From Chitinophaga eiseniae (GTDB taxonomy: Bacteria; Bacteroidota; Bacteroidia; Chitinophagales; Chitinophagaceae), in the NCBI RefSeq assembly GCF_012641265.1, contig NZ_JABAHZ010000001.1, positions 1,373,446-1,437,445 on the forward strand: a stretch of 64,000 nt of DNA. Direction: 5' to 3'. The translations under genes and the position numbers were made by a program. Below, piece by piece: positions 8,204 through 18,298 of this stretch. Position 1 is the stretch's first letter. The number at the start of each line of letters is the position of its first letter. The notes beneath the pieces are model-generated. The model worked only from the letters and a program-made list of their open reading frames with translations, made no database searches and was not told the DNA's origin.

Positions 8204-11200
8204 CTAAAATTTTGCATTTATTCCAAATACAAATGTTCTCTGCTGAGGGTAATACGCCGCTTCAGCATCACCAACTTCGGGGTCAAGATATTTTACTCCG
8301 GTGATAGTAAATACATTCTGACCTGAAGCAAAGAACCGTAAACTTTTTATACCTGATTTTGCCAATATTTTCTTTGGAATGGCATAGCCAATCTGTACGG
8401 TTTTCAGGCGCAGATAGGTGCCTTTTTGCAGCCAGAAGCTGGAGGTTAACCTGTTATTTGGATTGCCGCTTATGATGGTAGCCGGGAATTTTCCAGGTAC
8501 CCAGGGACTGTTCGGATTATATATATCTTCACGATGCCAACGATCAGTAAAATAGGCATAGGAATTAGCGTTATTCCAAAAGGGATTTTGCAGCACGCCG
8601 CTGTAATTCACATTAAAATTGCCTGCGCCTGCAAACAGCAGGGAGACGTCAATACCCTTATAACTTGCATTCAAGGCAAGTCCATATTGAAGTTCGGGGT
8701 AGTCGCCCCTGCCTATTACTGTTTGATCCCGGCTATCAATTACACCATCTCCATTTATATCTTCGTATTTAATATCACCGGGATGTAAGGTTGCATTACC
8801 ACGGCTGTCCTGTACAGGAGAACGATTTATTTCTTCCTGTGACTGAAACTGGCCGATGGCATGGTAACCAGTTAACCTATTTTGCCATCTGTAAGCGGTA
8901 TTATTCAGATAGTTCTCACTTGCGCTCCCGTAAGGAGGTTGTTCTATATATGCATTCCTGCCCCGGGTCCATGATATATTGGGACTTACATTTAATACAA
9001 AGTCACCTATCCGTTTATAATATCCCAGCTCCAGTTCAAATCCCCTGTTATTGGTGCTGTTCAGATTCTGCTGGGCTACGGGTATCGCGGCAATGCTGGG
9101 AAAGGAGGCGGCAGGATAGGCCGGAATACCTGTCACATTTCTGTAGAATACTTCAAAGGTACCGGTAATAGTATTGTCAAATAATCCAAAGTCAAGCGCT
9201 GCATTAAAGATATTAGCTGTTTGCCATGAAAGGCGTGGATTGGCAAGAGTACCTACTTGCAGACCATTAACAACTGTACTGCCCGAGAAAATATAGTTAC
9301 CGCTGGGATAGTTGTACCCACTCAGATATTTAAATTCGTCGAATGAACCGTCATCTGCCACCTTCGCCCAGGAAGCACGCAATTTCAAATTACTCAGGAA
9401 GGCGAAGTTAAAAAATGGTTCTTTATTGATCACCCAACCGGCAGAAATTTCCGGGAAGAAAGCACCATTTAAGAATTTGTAAGAGTAATCATATCTTCCT
9501 CCCAACTCTAACAGGTATTTAGCCTTATAGTCGTAGTTGATACGACCTACATAGCCCTGGTACGCGCTTTGACCGAGCTGGTAAGTCCCTGTGGTTTGAT
9601 TGGCAGCGTTGCCCAGGTCCAGATTGGGTATAGCATCAACGGTAAACTGCTTCGATCCCTGTATGCCGGTAGAATTGGTTTTTCTTCTCTCCAGCAGCAA
9701 CAAACCTGTAAAGTGATGGGCGCCGTTGAAGGTATGATCGTAATTAAGCGAAAGTTGTACATTGGAAGTGGTCCCTCCCTGTGAATAACCCTGCTTTAAG
9801 GTGGAAGGCGCATTTCCGGTGTAAGTGGGGGTATACTTTTTTGTTGTGGGATCATAGCTGTACAGGAAATACTGTTTGCTCCAGGTCGAATACCTGTTAT
9901 TATTCGATTCATAGTTGAAGGAAAGTCTGGCATTCAATCCTTCAATATACGGGATACTATATGTTAAAGTGCCAATACCAGTAAAAACATCCCAGACGCT
10001 ATTGTTATAGCCAGAATAGGCGGCCTGGGCCATGGCAGCAGGATTTACCTGAACATTTGTAACCGCAAAGTAATTGGGATCGTTGTTGGCATATACCGGC
10101 GTTATAGGATAAGACCGCTGAATAACATTGACGATGTTAATGGCATCGGTGCCAGGTATAGGGGCGTTAGGGGAAAACCTGTTTTCCTTTCTGCCCCCCA
10201 GGTTTAATTCTGCAGTCAATCTTTTATTAATCTGCATACTGATATTACTCCGAAAATTATAACGCCTGAACTTCACATCTCCTGAGCGAAGTAACCCCTG
10301 CTGGTCTAACATCCCGCCTGAAACAAAGTACTTTACCTTCTCCGTGCCACCCTGTATATTGAGATTAACATTGTTCATAGTGGCCCATTTTCTAAATACT
10401 TCGTTATACCAGTCTGTGCTCTTGTAACCGGAGTCAACTCCCATTTTCCATTTCTGCACCTCTTTCGCTCCGTAAATTGGCGCATTCCCTGCATTTACGC
10501 TCGCTTCATCCATGAGTTCAGTGAATTCCCCCGCATTCATTAACCTGGGGTATCTTGTGATACCCTGGATGCCTGTGTAAGCATTTAGCGCAACCACTGG
10601 CTCCCCTGTTTTCCCTCTCCTGGTAGTAATAAGTATTGCGCCATTTGCGCCTTTGAAGCCATACATAGCGGCAGCGCCGTCTTTCAAAATGGTAAAGCTT
10701 TCAATTTCATTAGGATCAATCTGGGCGATGTCGGATGGAACGCCGTCAACAATTGTCAGAGGAGATCCAAATCCCCTTATATTAAACTTCGCTACATCGT
10801 CTCCGGGCTGACCGCCGCCCTGGCGAAACGTTAAACCCGGCAGGCGCCCCTGTAAACCATTGATAACATTGGCAACAGGCGCTTTTGCTATTTCGACGCC
10901 GCTGATCTGCGCTACTGATCCCGTGAGGGTTGTTTTCCGTTGCTTTCCATATGCCACTACCACCAGGTCTTCTAATTTATTTTCTGAAACAGCCAGTATG
11001 ACCTGTAAATAATTACTGCCTGAAAAGGCTATTTCCCGCTGTTTAAACCCTATGGAGGAAATAATAAGTATGCCGGCGGGTTCCGGTGATTCCAGGAAGA
11101 AAGTTCCGTCGTCTTTGGTCACAGTACCTGTTTTGGTCCCTTTTATAAAAACGGTAGCCCCAATAACCGGACGCCCGACTGAATCTGTGACCTTACCCGA

Positions 11201-11623
11201 AATCCTGGCTGGAGGGGTGACGTTGTGAATAGTAGGGGAAAAGGGCAATGCCGGGGCCTCCCCGACCACGATCATTTTGTTAACGATTTTGTAGGTGAGG
11301 GGCTGACCTGCAAAACATATATCCAGCGCTGTTTTCAACGATTGATTATTAATGTCTGCCGTAACCGGCCTGGCATTCTGAATATGTGTTTCATTATAGA
11401 AAAAAAAGTAGCCGGATTGTTGCTGTATTCTGGAGAATACCTCGCTTAATTTTGCATTCTTCACTTTAATAGTGATGACCTGACCGGTTGAGGCCCTGGA
11501 TTGCAGGCAGGCAATGACAAGCAGGAGAGCTGTGAGTTTCATGAATAAAAGGAACGTGGATCGTTTTACCAATATTTGTATTAAATAAAATAATAATACA
11601 AATTTCGTGATAAGAAATTGCAT
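8204..11623 (-). CDS. SusC/RagA-family TonB-dependent transporter with STN signalling domain (PUL-A)
   Basis: This outer-membrane importer of oligosaccharides is about 1110-1139 residues long. A signal peptide begins at MKLTALLLVIACLQS; an ATG at 11542 may be the true start, with the 11623 ATG as the alternative. Next come an STN (secretin/TonB N-terminal) domain around residues 48-120, and a carboxypeptidase-regulatory beta-sandwich (ARISGKVTDSVGRPVIGATV). A Ton-box-like VVAYGKQRKTTLTGSV leads into the plug (GRLPGLTFRQGG, TILKDGAAAMYGFKGANG) and then a 22-strand barrel. The STN domain fits regulation by the adjacent FecR and sigma factor. The C-terminus ends in an aromatic strand (FVFGINAKF). 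It is upstream of susD and overlaps the region of its longer form. Confidence 0.93.
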   Translation of the reverse strand: MQFLITKFVLLFYLIQILVKRSTFLLFMKLTALLLVIACLQSRASTGQVITIKVKNAKLSEVFSRIQQQSGYFFFYNETHIQNARPVTADINNQSLKTALDICFAGQPLTYKIVNKMIVVGEAPALPFSPTIHNVTPPARISGKVTDSVGRPVIGATVFIKGTKTGTVTKDDGTFFLESPEPAGILIISSIGFKQREIAFSGSNYLQVILAVSENKLEDLVVVAYGKQRKTTLTGSVAQISGVEIAKAPVANVINGLQGRLPGLTFRQGGGQPGDDVAKFNIRGFGSPLTIVDGVPSDIAQIDPNEIESFTILKDGAAAMYGFKGANGAILITTRRGKTGEPVVALNAYTGIQGITRYPRLMNAGEFTELMDEASVNAGNAPIYGAKEVQKWKMGVDSGYKSTDWYNEVFRKWATMNNVNLNIQGGTEKVKYFVSGGMLDQQGLLRSGDVKFRRYNFRSNISMQINKRLTAELNLGGRKENRFSPNAPIPGTDAINIVNVIQRSYPITPVYANNDPNYFAVTNVQVNPAAMAQAAYSGYNNSVWDVFTGIGTLTYSIPYIEGLNARLSFNYESNNNRYSTWSKQYFLYSYDPTTKKYTPTYTGNAPSTLKQGYSQGGTTSNVQLSLNYDHTFNGAHHFTGLLLLERRKTNSTGIQGSKQFTVDAIPNLDLGNAANQTTGTYQLGQSAYQGYVGRINYDYKAKYLLELGGRYDYSYKFLNGAFFPEISAGWVINKEPFFNFAFLSNLKLRASWAKVADDGSFDEFKYLSGYNYPSGNYIFSGSTVVNGLQVGTLANPRLSWQTANIFNAALDFGLFDNTITGTFEVFYRNVTGIPAYPAASFPSIAAIPVAQQNLNSTNNRGFELELGYYKRIGDFVLNVSPNISWTRGRNAYIEQPPYGSASENYLNNTAYRWQNRLTGYHAIGQFQSQEEINRSPVQDSRGNATLHPGDIKYEDINGDGVIDSRDQTVIGRGDYPELQYGLALNASYKGIDVSLLFAGAGNFNVNYSGVLQNPFWNNANSYAYFTDRWHREDIYNPNSPWVPGKFPATIISGNPNNRLTSSFWLQKGTYLRLKTVQIGYAIPKKILAKSGIKSLRFFASGQNVFTITGVKYLDPEVGDAEAAYYPQQRTFVFGINAKF

Positions 11624-11776
11624 ATCTTTGATAGATTAAGGCTGATAATAAGAAGGTCTGATTAAATCTTGTTTACGCCTTTTAACGTCCCGGTGCTGTC
11701 AACACTGGGATTTTTATTTGCATAAGGCGTCCATGAAGTCATGTATACATCTGTCTGTTTGATTTTGATAAAAAAA

Positions 11777-12967
11777 TTATAGGGATAAAACAGTTAATTT
11801 ATTCCCCTCTATTTTGAAACGGATATTTGCATGTTGCAATACCATCAGGAGCTCTGAAAGGGGTAATGTCCTTGGCACAGTGCCGGTAAACAGATCCTTT
11901 GCCGGCGCACCTTCATATTGCACATCAACATTATACCAGCGGCTTATCTGGCGCATCAATGTGGCAATATCGGTTCTATGAAAGCGGAAAAATCCATCTT
12001 TCCAGGCAATGATTTCTTCAGTATTTACTTTTTCTACGCTTATATTTCCCATTTTATCCAACCTTGACTGCTCACCGGGAACAATTATTCTTCCATGTTG
12101 GGTGAACGTTTCTATTATTTTGACGCTTCCCTCCAGCAGCGTGGTCCGGATTGTATTTTCATCAGCATAGGCATTGACGTTGAAATGCGTACCCAACACA
12201 CTTACCTGCATGTTACCAACGGATACAATAAAAGGTTGTGCAGCATTTTTAGCTACTTCAAAGTATGCCTCCCCCGATACTTTTACGGCTCTTTCTCTCG
12301 TCTGGAACAACGTAGGGAAAGTTATCGACGACGATGCATTCAGCCATACCTTCGTACCATCGGGTAAAGTGAGCCGGTATTGGGATCCACGGGGCGTGGT
12401 TACCGTATTATTCACAACAGTGACGGCCCCCTTTCCTTCTTCATAGGTAACACCATCTTTGCCGGATTTGACGATCCGGGCACCGCCTTCGTCAGCCAGC
12501 ATACCGCTTGTTGAATCATCAAGCGTTATCTTTCTCCCGTTTGATAATGTAAGAATAGCTTTGTTTACACCGGGGGCAATGTCATTTTTGAAATATGGAC
12601 TCTCTGTCAGGGTTTCAGGATCCTGCATGGAATCCTTACTGCTACTATACCGGTAAAAAGAAATAGCTATAAAAAGCAACACCACAGAAGCCGCGGCAAA
12701 GTATAATTTCTTCCTTTTTTGAATGGATAAGGCAGGACGATGCAAGTCGGCAATCCGGGAAATCTTCACAAAGATCCGCCTTTTCAGCTGTTGTCTGGAA
12801 GCGGCAAAATCCGGCTCCATCTTAATCTCTTTATCGTCTGATACGCTGTCATACCAGTCATTATACTCCCGCTCTTCCTCTGGAGTAAGCGTTCCCTTTA
12901 ACCACTTCCTGGCTAATTCACTGTATCTCCTGTTATGGTCGTGTTCTTGATTATTGAAAGCACTCAT
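11777..12967 (-). CDS. FecR-family anti-sigma regulator (PUL-A)
   Basis: A 396-residue inner-membrane anti-sigma protein. The cytoplasmic N-terminus includes YSELARKWLKGTLTPEEE, which probably binds the ECF sigma factor. A single membrane segment lies near residues 86-106. The periplasmic FecR domain has TPRGSQYRLTLPDGTKVWLNAS and VSGEAYFEVAKNAAQPFIV, then VLGTHFNVNAY. The C-terminal DUF4974-type domain ends around LLMVLQHANIRFKIEGNKLTVL. It lies between the sigma gene and the STN-bearing SusC on the same strand, the standard layout of a trans-envelope signalling relay. Confidence 0.93.
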   Translation of the reverse strand: MSAFNNQEHDHNRRYSELARKWLKGTLTPEEEREYNDWYDSVSDDKEIKMEPDFAASRQQLKRRIFVKISRIADLHRPALSIQKRKKLYFAAASVVLLFIAISFYRYSSSKDSMQDPETLTESPYFKNDIAPGVNKAILTLSNGRKITLDDSTSGMLADEGGARIVKSGKDGVTYEEGKGAVTVVNNTVTTPRGSQYRLTLPDGTKVWLNASSSITFPTLFQTRERAVKVSGEAYFEVAKNAAQPFIVSVGNMQVSVLGTHFNVNAYADENTIRTTLLEGSVKIIETFTQHGRIIVPGEQSRLDKMGNISVEKVNTEEIIAWKDGFFRFHRTDIATLMRQISRWYNVDVQYEGAPAKDLFTGTVPRTLPLSELLMVLQHANIRFKIEGNKLTVLSL

Positions 12968-13134
12968 CTCGCTGAAGGGAAGTTTTCCGGAAGCCCCTGT
13001 TAATAGGAAGTCAATCAGGGAATAAAAATCCCCCCTTGTTTTTTGCTTTTTTTTGGGGTAATATTTTAATGAAAGTGTTCCTTTATTTGTAAGTTATTAA
13101 AAATCAACTTAAAATTTCAGAAAGCGGGGAAATA

Positions 13135-13710
13135 TCAAAAGAAGCTGGTAAAATGCCTGAAAGAGTTCATCAATGATTGAATGGCGCGGGCAATACTTCG
13201 TTCAACGGCCTTTTCAGACACTTGCATTACGCGGGCTATTTCTTTATGGCGTAACCCTCCTTTATGATTAAGTTGAAAAGCTATTCTTGCTTTCTCAGGC
13301 AGGGAGGCAATATGAGTTTCCAGGCGTTGTTGCAATTCTTTAAAGTCAAGCCATTCTTCCTGGCTTGAGCATGAGACGTCGATGTTTCGGATAATTTCCT
13401 GCCCGTAGCGTGTAGCATGGTTCATTTTAGCCTGGATATTGATTATCCGGTATTTCACTGCAACGGCGAGATAAGCGGGAAAACTATTTTTCACTTCCAG
13501 TTCGCCTCGACGTTTCCAAATGTCTGCAAAAACATCTTGTACAGCATCTTCTGCACAACTGGCTATCTTCAATCTTTGCATGGCCATATAAAAAACCTTG
13601 TCCCAATACCGGTCATATAGTGCAGCAAAAGCCTGCTCGTCGCTATTGCGGAGCAGCAATAGCAAATCATTGTCACTATAAGTATCATATGTCTCTCTGT
13701 TGGGCTTCAC
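13135..13710 (-). CDS. ECF RNA polymerase sigma-70 factor (PUL-A)
   Basis: A 191-residue ECF sigma factor of the Bacteroidota FecI-like type. Region 2 contains FAALYDRYWDKVFYMA and AEDAVQDVFADIWKRR. Region 4 contains LPEKARIAFQLNHKGGLRHK followed by a helix-turn-helix, EIARVMQVSEKAVERSIARA. It is the first gene of PUL-A and is followed by fecR, susC and susD. It is expected to direct transcription of the locus when FecR releases it after substrate binding. Confidence 0.93.
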   Translation of the reverse strand: MKPNRETYDTYSDNDLLLLLRNSDEQAFAALYDRYWDKVFYMAMQRLKIASCAEDAVQDVFADIWKRRGELEVKNSFPAYLAVAVKYRIINIQAKMNHATRYGQEIIRNIDVSCSSQEEWLDFKELQQRLETHIASLPEKARIAFQLNHKGGLRHKEIARVMQVSEKAVERSIARAIQSLMNSFRHFTSFF

Positions 13711-14126
13711 GAGCTACTTGTTCTCAGAAGGGGAAATTTATTAACCCAGGATCTGGCAAAAGATTTGGTTGCTACTTTTTAGGTAACTGGTATTAAAGTG
13801 CGATGTTAAGGTAATGAAATTTCTTAAAATAATATTAAGGCATGGATGTTTTTTTATAGGCACCCTATTACCGCCGGCGTCTACCAACTCCTCCATTCAT
13901 GCGCACCGGGTGCAACCATCGAGGTTGTTGTATGGGGTATACATGCCTTCAGCGATATTTGAACGATGGCCGATAGAGATTGCGATTCAAACCATTGTAC
14001 GAGGCATCATTTTCGGATAAGTGTAAGCAGGGTTCCTTTCTATTTTTAATTTTATATTTTCGCATAACTTATCCCTCAACCGGTAACATAAGTATATATT
14101 GTGTACGCTAAATATGGTTATTAATT
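13711..14126. other. Divergent intergenic region between ECF sigma (-) and GH65 (+)
   Basis: This 416-bp stretch must hold the outward promoters of both flanking genes. I see no convincing TTG/TAnnTTTG pair. A short plus-strand frame inside it (13814-14020) has no recognisable features. Confidence 0.5.
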
Positions 14127-16163
14127 ATGAACAGCATCCAAAAACTCAGCCTGATTGTTGTACTGATGGGAGTTACATTACTTGCAAATGCCCAGCATCC
14201 CTGGAAGATACGTACCGACAACATCAATCCGGCGAGTTACTACGGCGTCACAGTAGCTAACGGCATGATTGGCCTTGTATCTTCACCCGAACCTTTTAAA
14301 GTAAAAGATGTTGTGCTGGCAGGAGCCTATGATCTGTATGGACGGGGACGGGTAAGTAATTTTCTGCGCAGCTTTAACCTACTGAACATGCGTATGAGCA
14401 TAGACAACCAGAATATTGAGGGCGCTGCTGTCCGGCATATGCGACAGGAGCTTGATATGCAGCATGGCAGTTTTTCCACGTCGTTCGATTACGGTGATAA
14501 AGCTACCATTACCTACACCTATTATGCGCTGCGCCATCTTCCTTTCACCGTGCTGATGGATGTGAGCATCACTGCCGGGAAATCCATTACGATTACAGCA
14601 GGCAGTGTACTGGAAGCGCCCGATGCGCTGAAAGATGTACAAAACTATTATAATGAAATAGACCGGCCCCATGTCCTTATCAGCCTCCTGAGCTCATCAG
14701 CAAAAAGCCCTACAGGAAAACTGCAGCTTTGTGCCAGCAATACTTTCCTTTTCAGTGAGCCTCATGGTAAGGAACCCAGGGTAGTTCACGAAATGTGGGA
14801 CAACAGCATGCACCTGATGAAGTTCAGTAAAACACTGCATGCTGGGGAAACTTACCGCTTCTCTATTGCAGGTTCTTCCATCACATCCGCACACGATGAC
14901 GATCCGCTGAACCAGGCCGAACGTTTAACCCTGTATGCCAGGCTCGAAGGCCGTGAACGCCTGCTGAAACTACACAACAAGGCGTGGGAAGAGCTATGGA
15001 AGAGTGATATTCGCATAGAGGGGGCAGCACAGGCGCAGCAGGATGTACATAGTATGTTATATCACCTGTATTCGTTTATACGTGAGAACAGCGCGCTATC
15101 GCCCTCCCCTATGGGACTCAGCGGCCTGGGATACAACGGCCACGTATTCTGGGATACCGACCTGTGGATGTACCCGGCATTGCTGGTACTACACCCTGAA
15201 CTGGCCAAATCTATGATAGAATACCGTTATCAGCGATTGGAACAGGCAAAGCGCAATGCTTTTGCCAAAGGCTTTAAGGGAGCTATGTATCCGTGGGAAA
15301 GCGCCGGCAGCGGCGCGGAAGAAACGCCGGTATGGGCGCTGAGCGGTCCCTTCGAACATCATATCACTGCCGATGTGGCCATAGCTGCATGGAATTATTT
15401 CCTGGTAACAAAAGATACGGCATGGCTGCGGGAAAAAGGCTGGCCTATATTAAAGCATACCGCTGATTTCTGGAGCAGCCGCGTGGAGCGCGATGGCCCG
15501 GGACATTATAACATCAACAACGTAGTGGCTGCGGATGAGTGGGCGGAGAATGTAGACAACAATGCCTTTACCAATGCCGCGGCTAAAGCCAATCTTGTGT
15601 TTGCCACCGAAGCAGCCCGACTGCTTAATACAAACGCAGATCCCGACTGGCAACATGTAGCCGCCAACATACCGTTATTAAGCCTCGACAACGGCGTAAC
15701 AAGAGAACACGCCACCTACAAGGGCGAACCTATCAAACAAGGTGATGTGAACCTGCTGGCATACCCGCTGAAAACAATAACGGATACTGCGCAGATAAAG
15801 AAAGACCTTGCCTACTACGAAACAAGAGTACCTGACGAAGGCACACCCGCCATGACGCAGGCCGTGTTTGCACTACTCTACAGTCGTCTTGGAGATTCCC
15901 GTAAAGCAGCGCATTGGTTCAAAGAATCCTATGAACCTAACCTCTTACCGCCCTTTCGCGTGATCGCAGAAACAAAAGGAGGTACCAATCCCTACTTTGC
16001 CACCGGCGCGGGAGGAATATTACAAAGTGTTCTGATGGGATTTGCCGGATTGGACATTACTGACAATGGCATCAGACAGATATACTCCGTGCTGCCGGAA
16101 GGATGGAAAAAACTCACCATCACCGGAGCCGGCACTGAGAAGAAAACTTTTGAACGGAAATAG
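14127..16163 (+). CDS. GH65-family-like secreted glycoside hydrolase (PGGHG/ATHL1 type)
   Basis: A 678-residue exported protein with a signal peptide ending LANAQ. The N-terminal super-sandwich domain (residues ~25-290) is followed by an (alpha/alpha)6 barrel. The barrel carries GHVFWDTDLWMYPALLVLHP, YPWESAGSGAEE and NNVVAADEWAENVDNNAFTN, where Glu471 of ADEW is the expected general acid. These match the ATHL1/protein-glucosylgalactosylhydroxylysine-glucosidase branch of GH65 better than the maltose/trehalose phosphorylases. It lacks SusCD neighbours of its own and is transcribed away from PUL-A. Hydrolysis of an alpha-glucosyl disaccharide is likely; a collagen-type substrate is only a suggestion from the subfamily. 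Confidence 0.82.
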   Translation: MNSIQKLSLIVVLMGVTLLANAQHPWKIRTDNINPASYYGVTVANGMIGLVSSPEPFKVKDVVLAGAYDLYGRGRVSNFLRSFNLLNMRMSIDNQNIEGAAVRHMRQELDMQHGSFSTSFDYGDKATITYTYYALRHLPFTVLMDVSITAGKSITITAGSVLEAPDALKDVQNYYNEIDRPHVLISLLSSSAKSPTGKLQLCASNTFLFSEPHGKEPRVVHEMWDNSMHLMKFSKTLHAGETYRFSIAGSSITSAHDDDPLNQAERLTLYARLEGRERLLKLHNKAWEELWKSDIRIEGAAQAQQDVHSMLYHLYSFIRENSALSPSPMGLSGLGYNGHVFWDTDLWMYPALLVLHPELAKSMIEYRYQRLEQAKRNAFAKGFKGAMYPWESAGSGAEETPVWALSGPFEHHITADVAIAAWNYFLVTKDTAWLREKGWPILKHTADFWSSRVERDGPGHYNINNVVAADEWAENVDNNAFTNAAAKANLVFATEAARLLNTNADPDWQHVAANIPLLSLDNGVTREHATYKGEPIKQGDVNLLAYPLKTITDTAQIKKDLAYYETRVPDEGTPAMTQAVFALLYSRLGDSRKAAHWFKESYEPNLLPPFRVIAETKGGTNPYFATGAGGILQSVLMGFAGLDITDNGIRQIYSVLPEGWKKLTITGAGTEKKTFERK

Positions 16164-16204
16164 TAAAAAGAGCCCAAAGGGATAATTTTCCCTTACCATG
16201 TTGG

Positions 16205-16228
16205 AGACCGGCTCTGCCGGTCTTTTCA
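16205..16228 (+). terminator. Rho-independent terminator after GH65 gene
   Basis: A perfect 8-bp stem, AGACCGGC/GCCGGTCT, with a TCT loop at 16205-16223 runs into a short T-run. It lies 42 bp after the GH65 stop. Confidence 0.8.
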
Positions 16229-16595
16229 TTTAGAAGGAACTTCCCCCAAGTGCCATAGTAACAGCAAAAGGGCAAAAATCGCAGTCTCCACTTTCCTGCC
16301 GACCAGAAAATATTTTTCCCCAATATATCGGCTATTCAATGGGTCAAATGTAATTGACCGGTGTTATGTCTAAGGAAGAGAGTTCCTGAAAAGTAAACCT
16401 GAGAAGACCTGTGGTTTGCGCTGTAATATCTGCCCCTCTTTACGATCGCACCGTGTACTTTTTCATTTAAAGCGATAGGGGGTAATCAATCGTCGTGCGT
16501 TTATAGATTACAGGAGGAATTTCCGAATAAAATCTGCTATACATCTCCGGCCGCAAATATATGATTACTAAGTATTATATTTATAAACTTCATCA
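16229..16595. other. Intergenic region upstream of the SusD-less ECF sigma gene
   Basis: About 370 bp without a credible gene. It should contain the promoter of the sigma/FecR/receptor trio, but I cannot assign one by eye. Confidence 0.4.
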
Positions 16596-17111
16596 GTGAG
16601 CACAGAGAAACTTTACAGACACTTTCAGCAAGTTTTCGAACAGTATTATAAGCCACTTTGTAAATATGCCTTCAGTTTCATAAAGGAAAAGGAGGTGTGC
16701 GAAGATATTGTACAGGATATTTTCGTGAAAATATGGGAAACCCGCAAAGACCTCCTGATGGTTGCAGGTATAAAATTTTACCTTTATACCGCTGTTCGCA
16801 ATAATTGCCTTAACCACCTCTACCGTGGACAATGCCGCCCTGTGTACAGCCTCACGAACATGGACATAGAAGCAGCGTTACCGGCAGAGGCAGAAACAGG
16901 TGAAGGAGAACTCATAAATTATAAAGAATTGTTAGAAAAAGGGATTGAGCAGCTTCCCACTAAATGCAAAGAGGTCTTTCTATTAAGTCGTATCGGTAAT
17001 TTCAGCAACCAGGAGGTCGCTGACAACCTGGGTATATCCATTAAAACAGTGAATAACCAACTTTGGAAGGCGCTAAAATTCCTAAGAATTTTCGTTAAAG
17101 CTACGCCATAA
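16596..17111 (+). CDS. ECF RNA polymerase sigma-70 factor (SusD-less trio)
   Basis: A 171-residue ECF sigma factor with a GTG start. Region 2 includes YYKPLCKYAFSFIKEKEVCE and DIVQDIFVKIWETR. Region 4 includes LPTKCKEVFLLSRIGNFSNQ and EVADNLGISIKTVNNQLWKA as the helix-turn-helix. It is followed 78 bp later by fecR and then by a TonB-dependent receptor with an STN domain. The trio forms a complete cell-surface signalling unit distinct from PUL-A. Confidence 0.92.
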   Translation: MSTEKLYRHFQQVFEQYYKPLCKYAFSFIKEKEVCEDIVQDIFVKIWETRKDLLMVAGIKFYLYTAVRNNCLNHLYRGQCRPVYSLTNMDIEAALPAEAETGEGELINYKELLEKGIEQLPTKCKEVFLLSRIGNFSNQEVADNLGISIKTVNNQLWKALKFLRIFVKATP

Positions 17112-17189
17112 ATTTTCTTTGAATTATTTTATTCTGCGTGTAGGAATTTTACCAACAATTGTGTTTTAGTAAATAGGGGAAGATAACAA

Positions 17190-18179
17190 ATGGAACAATT
17201 ACCTGACTATATAAAAGAAATACTGCTCAAAAAGCTTCAGGGCTTGTCCTCCGAGGCGGATGATAAAATAATCGACGACTGGACATCGCCGGATCCTGCT
17301 AACAAAGAGTCAATTGCGCAATTGACTGCCACCTGGCGCATGGCAGACCAATGGCTGGAGGAAAAAGAGTTTGACATTAGCCGCGCATGGTCAAAAGTAG
17401 ATCAGCGAATTATGCTGGCCACAGAGCAGGAGACCGACACAGCTAAATCCGTGTTCCGGATAAACACGTTCCAGAAAATAATGGTAGCCGCGGCTATTAT
17501 AGGAGGCTTCATTTTCAGTGGATGGTGGTGGTACAACAACCGGCAGGAATCCCTTACCGTCATCACAGCTGCTGCCAATCAGCAAATAACATTATCCGAA
17601 GGCACCACGGTATGGCTTAGAAAAGGAGCTACTATCCGGATTCCCAAAATATTCAAAGCTCATGAGCGGAAGATATATCTCTCAGGCGAGGCATATTTTG
17701 ACGTAAAAACAATCACACAGCAGCCATTCCGCATCGAAACCGGAAAGGGACTGATCACGGTACTCGGCACCGCTTTCCTGGTAAATGCCGGGCGCCAGCA
17801 GGAAAGAGTAGCTGTCGCTACCGGCAAGGTGTTGTTTGCAGATAAAAACCATCCACAAAAAAAGTGCATCTTAACAGCCTGTGAAGAAGCTATCTACACA
17901 GGAGATACATTTGAAAAAAACATATTTTTCGGCTCTCCCCTGCAATGGCAACAAGAAGAATTAAGTTTCAGAAGTATTCCGTTAAAAGAGGTACTCCAAA
18001 CACTTGCAATTTATTATAATCATCCTGTCAAAGTTGATACCACACAGACGCCAGGGGCAGGTAAAATATCTATCACCGCCAGCTTTGGAAAGGAATCTTT
18101 ATCTCAGGCAGTAGATGAAATAGCAAAATTAACAGGGCTTCATTACCGACGACAACAAGACACCCTTATTTTATACTAA
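17190..18179 (+). CDS. FecR-family anti-sigma regulator (SusD-less trio)
   Basis: A 329-residue anti-sigma protein. The cytoplasmic N-terminus (LPDYIKEILLKKLQGLSSEA) is followed by a membrane segment near residues 93-112 (MVAAAIIGGFIFSGWWWY). The periplasmic FecR domain has ITLSEGTTVWLRKGATIRIP, LSGEAYFDVK and VLGTAFLVNA. The C-terminal domain starts at ELSFRSIPLKEVLQTLAIYY. It should hold the sigma factor encoded just upstream and sense the STN domain of the receptor downstream. Confidence 0.92.
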   Translation: MEQLPDYIKEILLKKLQGLSSEADDKIIDDWTSPDPANKESIAQLTATWRMADQWLEEKEFDISRAWSKVDQRIMLATEQETDTAKSVFRINTFQKIMVAAAIIGGFIFSGWWWYNNRQESLTVITAAANQQITLSEGTTVWLRKGATIRIPKIFKAHERKIYLSGEAYFDVKTITQQPFRIETGKGLITVLGTAFLVNAGRQQERVAVATGKVLFADKNHPQKKCILTACEEAIYTGDTFEKNIFFGSPLQWQQEELSFRSIPLKEVLQTLAIYYNHPVKVDTTQTPGAGKISITASFGKESLSQAVDEIAKLTGLHYRRQQDTLILY

Positions 18180-18298
18180 CATTTATTCGACTTATTGTAA
18201 GGAATTTTAAACATAGCAAATACATTCACATTTTCGGCCGTCGGCCGTTATGGCATTGCTGTGTCAATCGTTGCCAAGCTTTAGGCTTTCTCATATCC

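Noticed and set aside
13814..14020. Plus-strand frame of 68 codons between sigma and GH65 genes
   Set aside because: No family pattern, no convincing signal peptide and no promoter; it probably reflects chance in an intergenic region.
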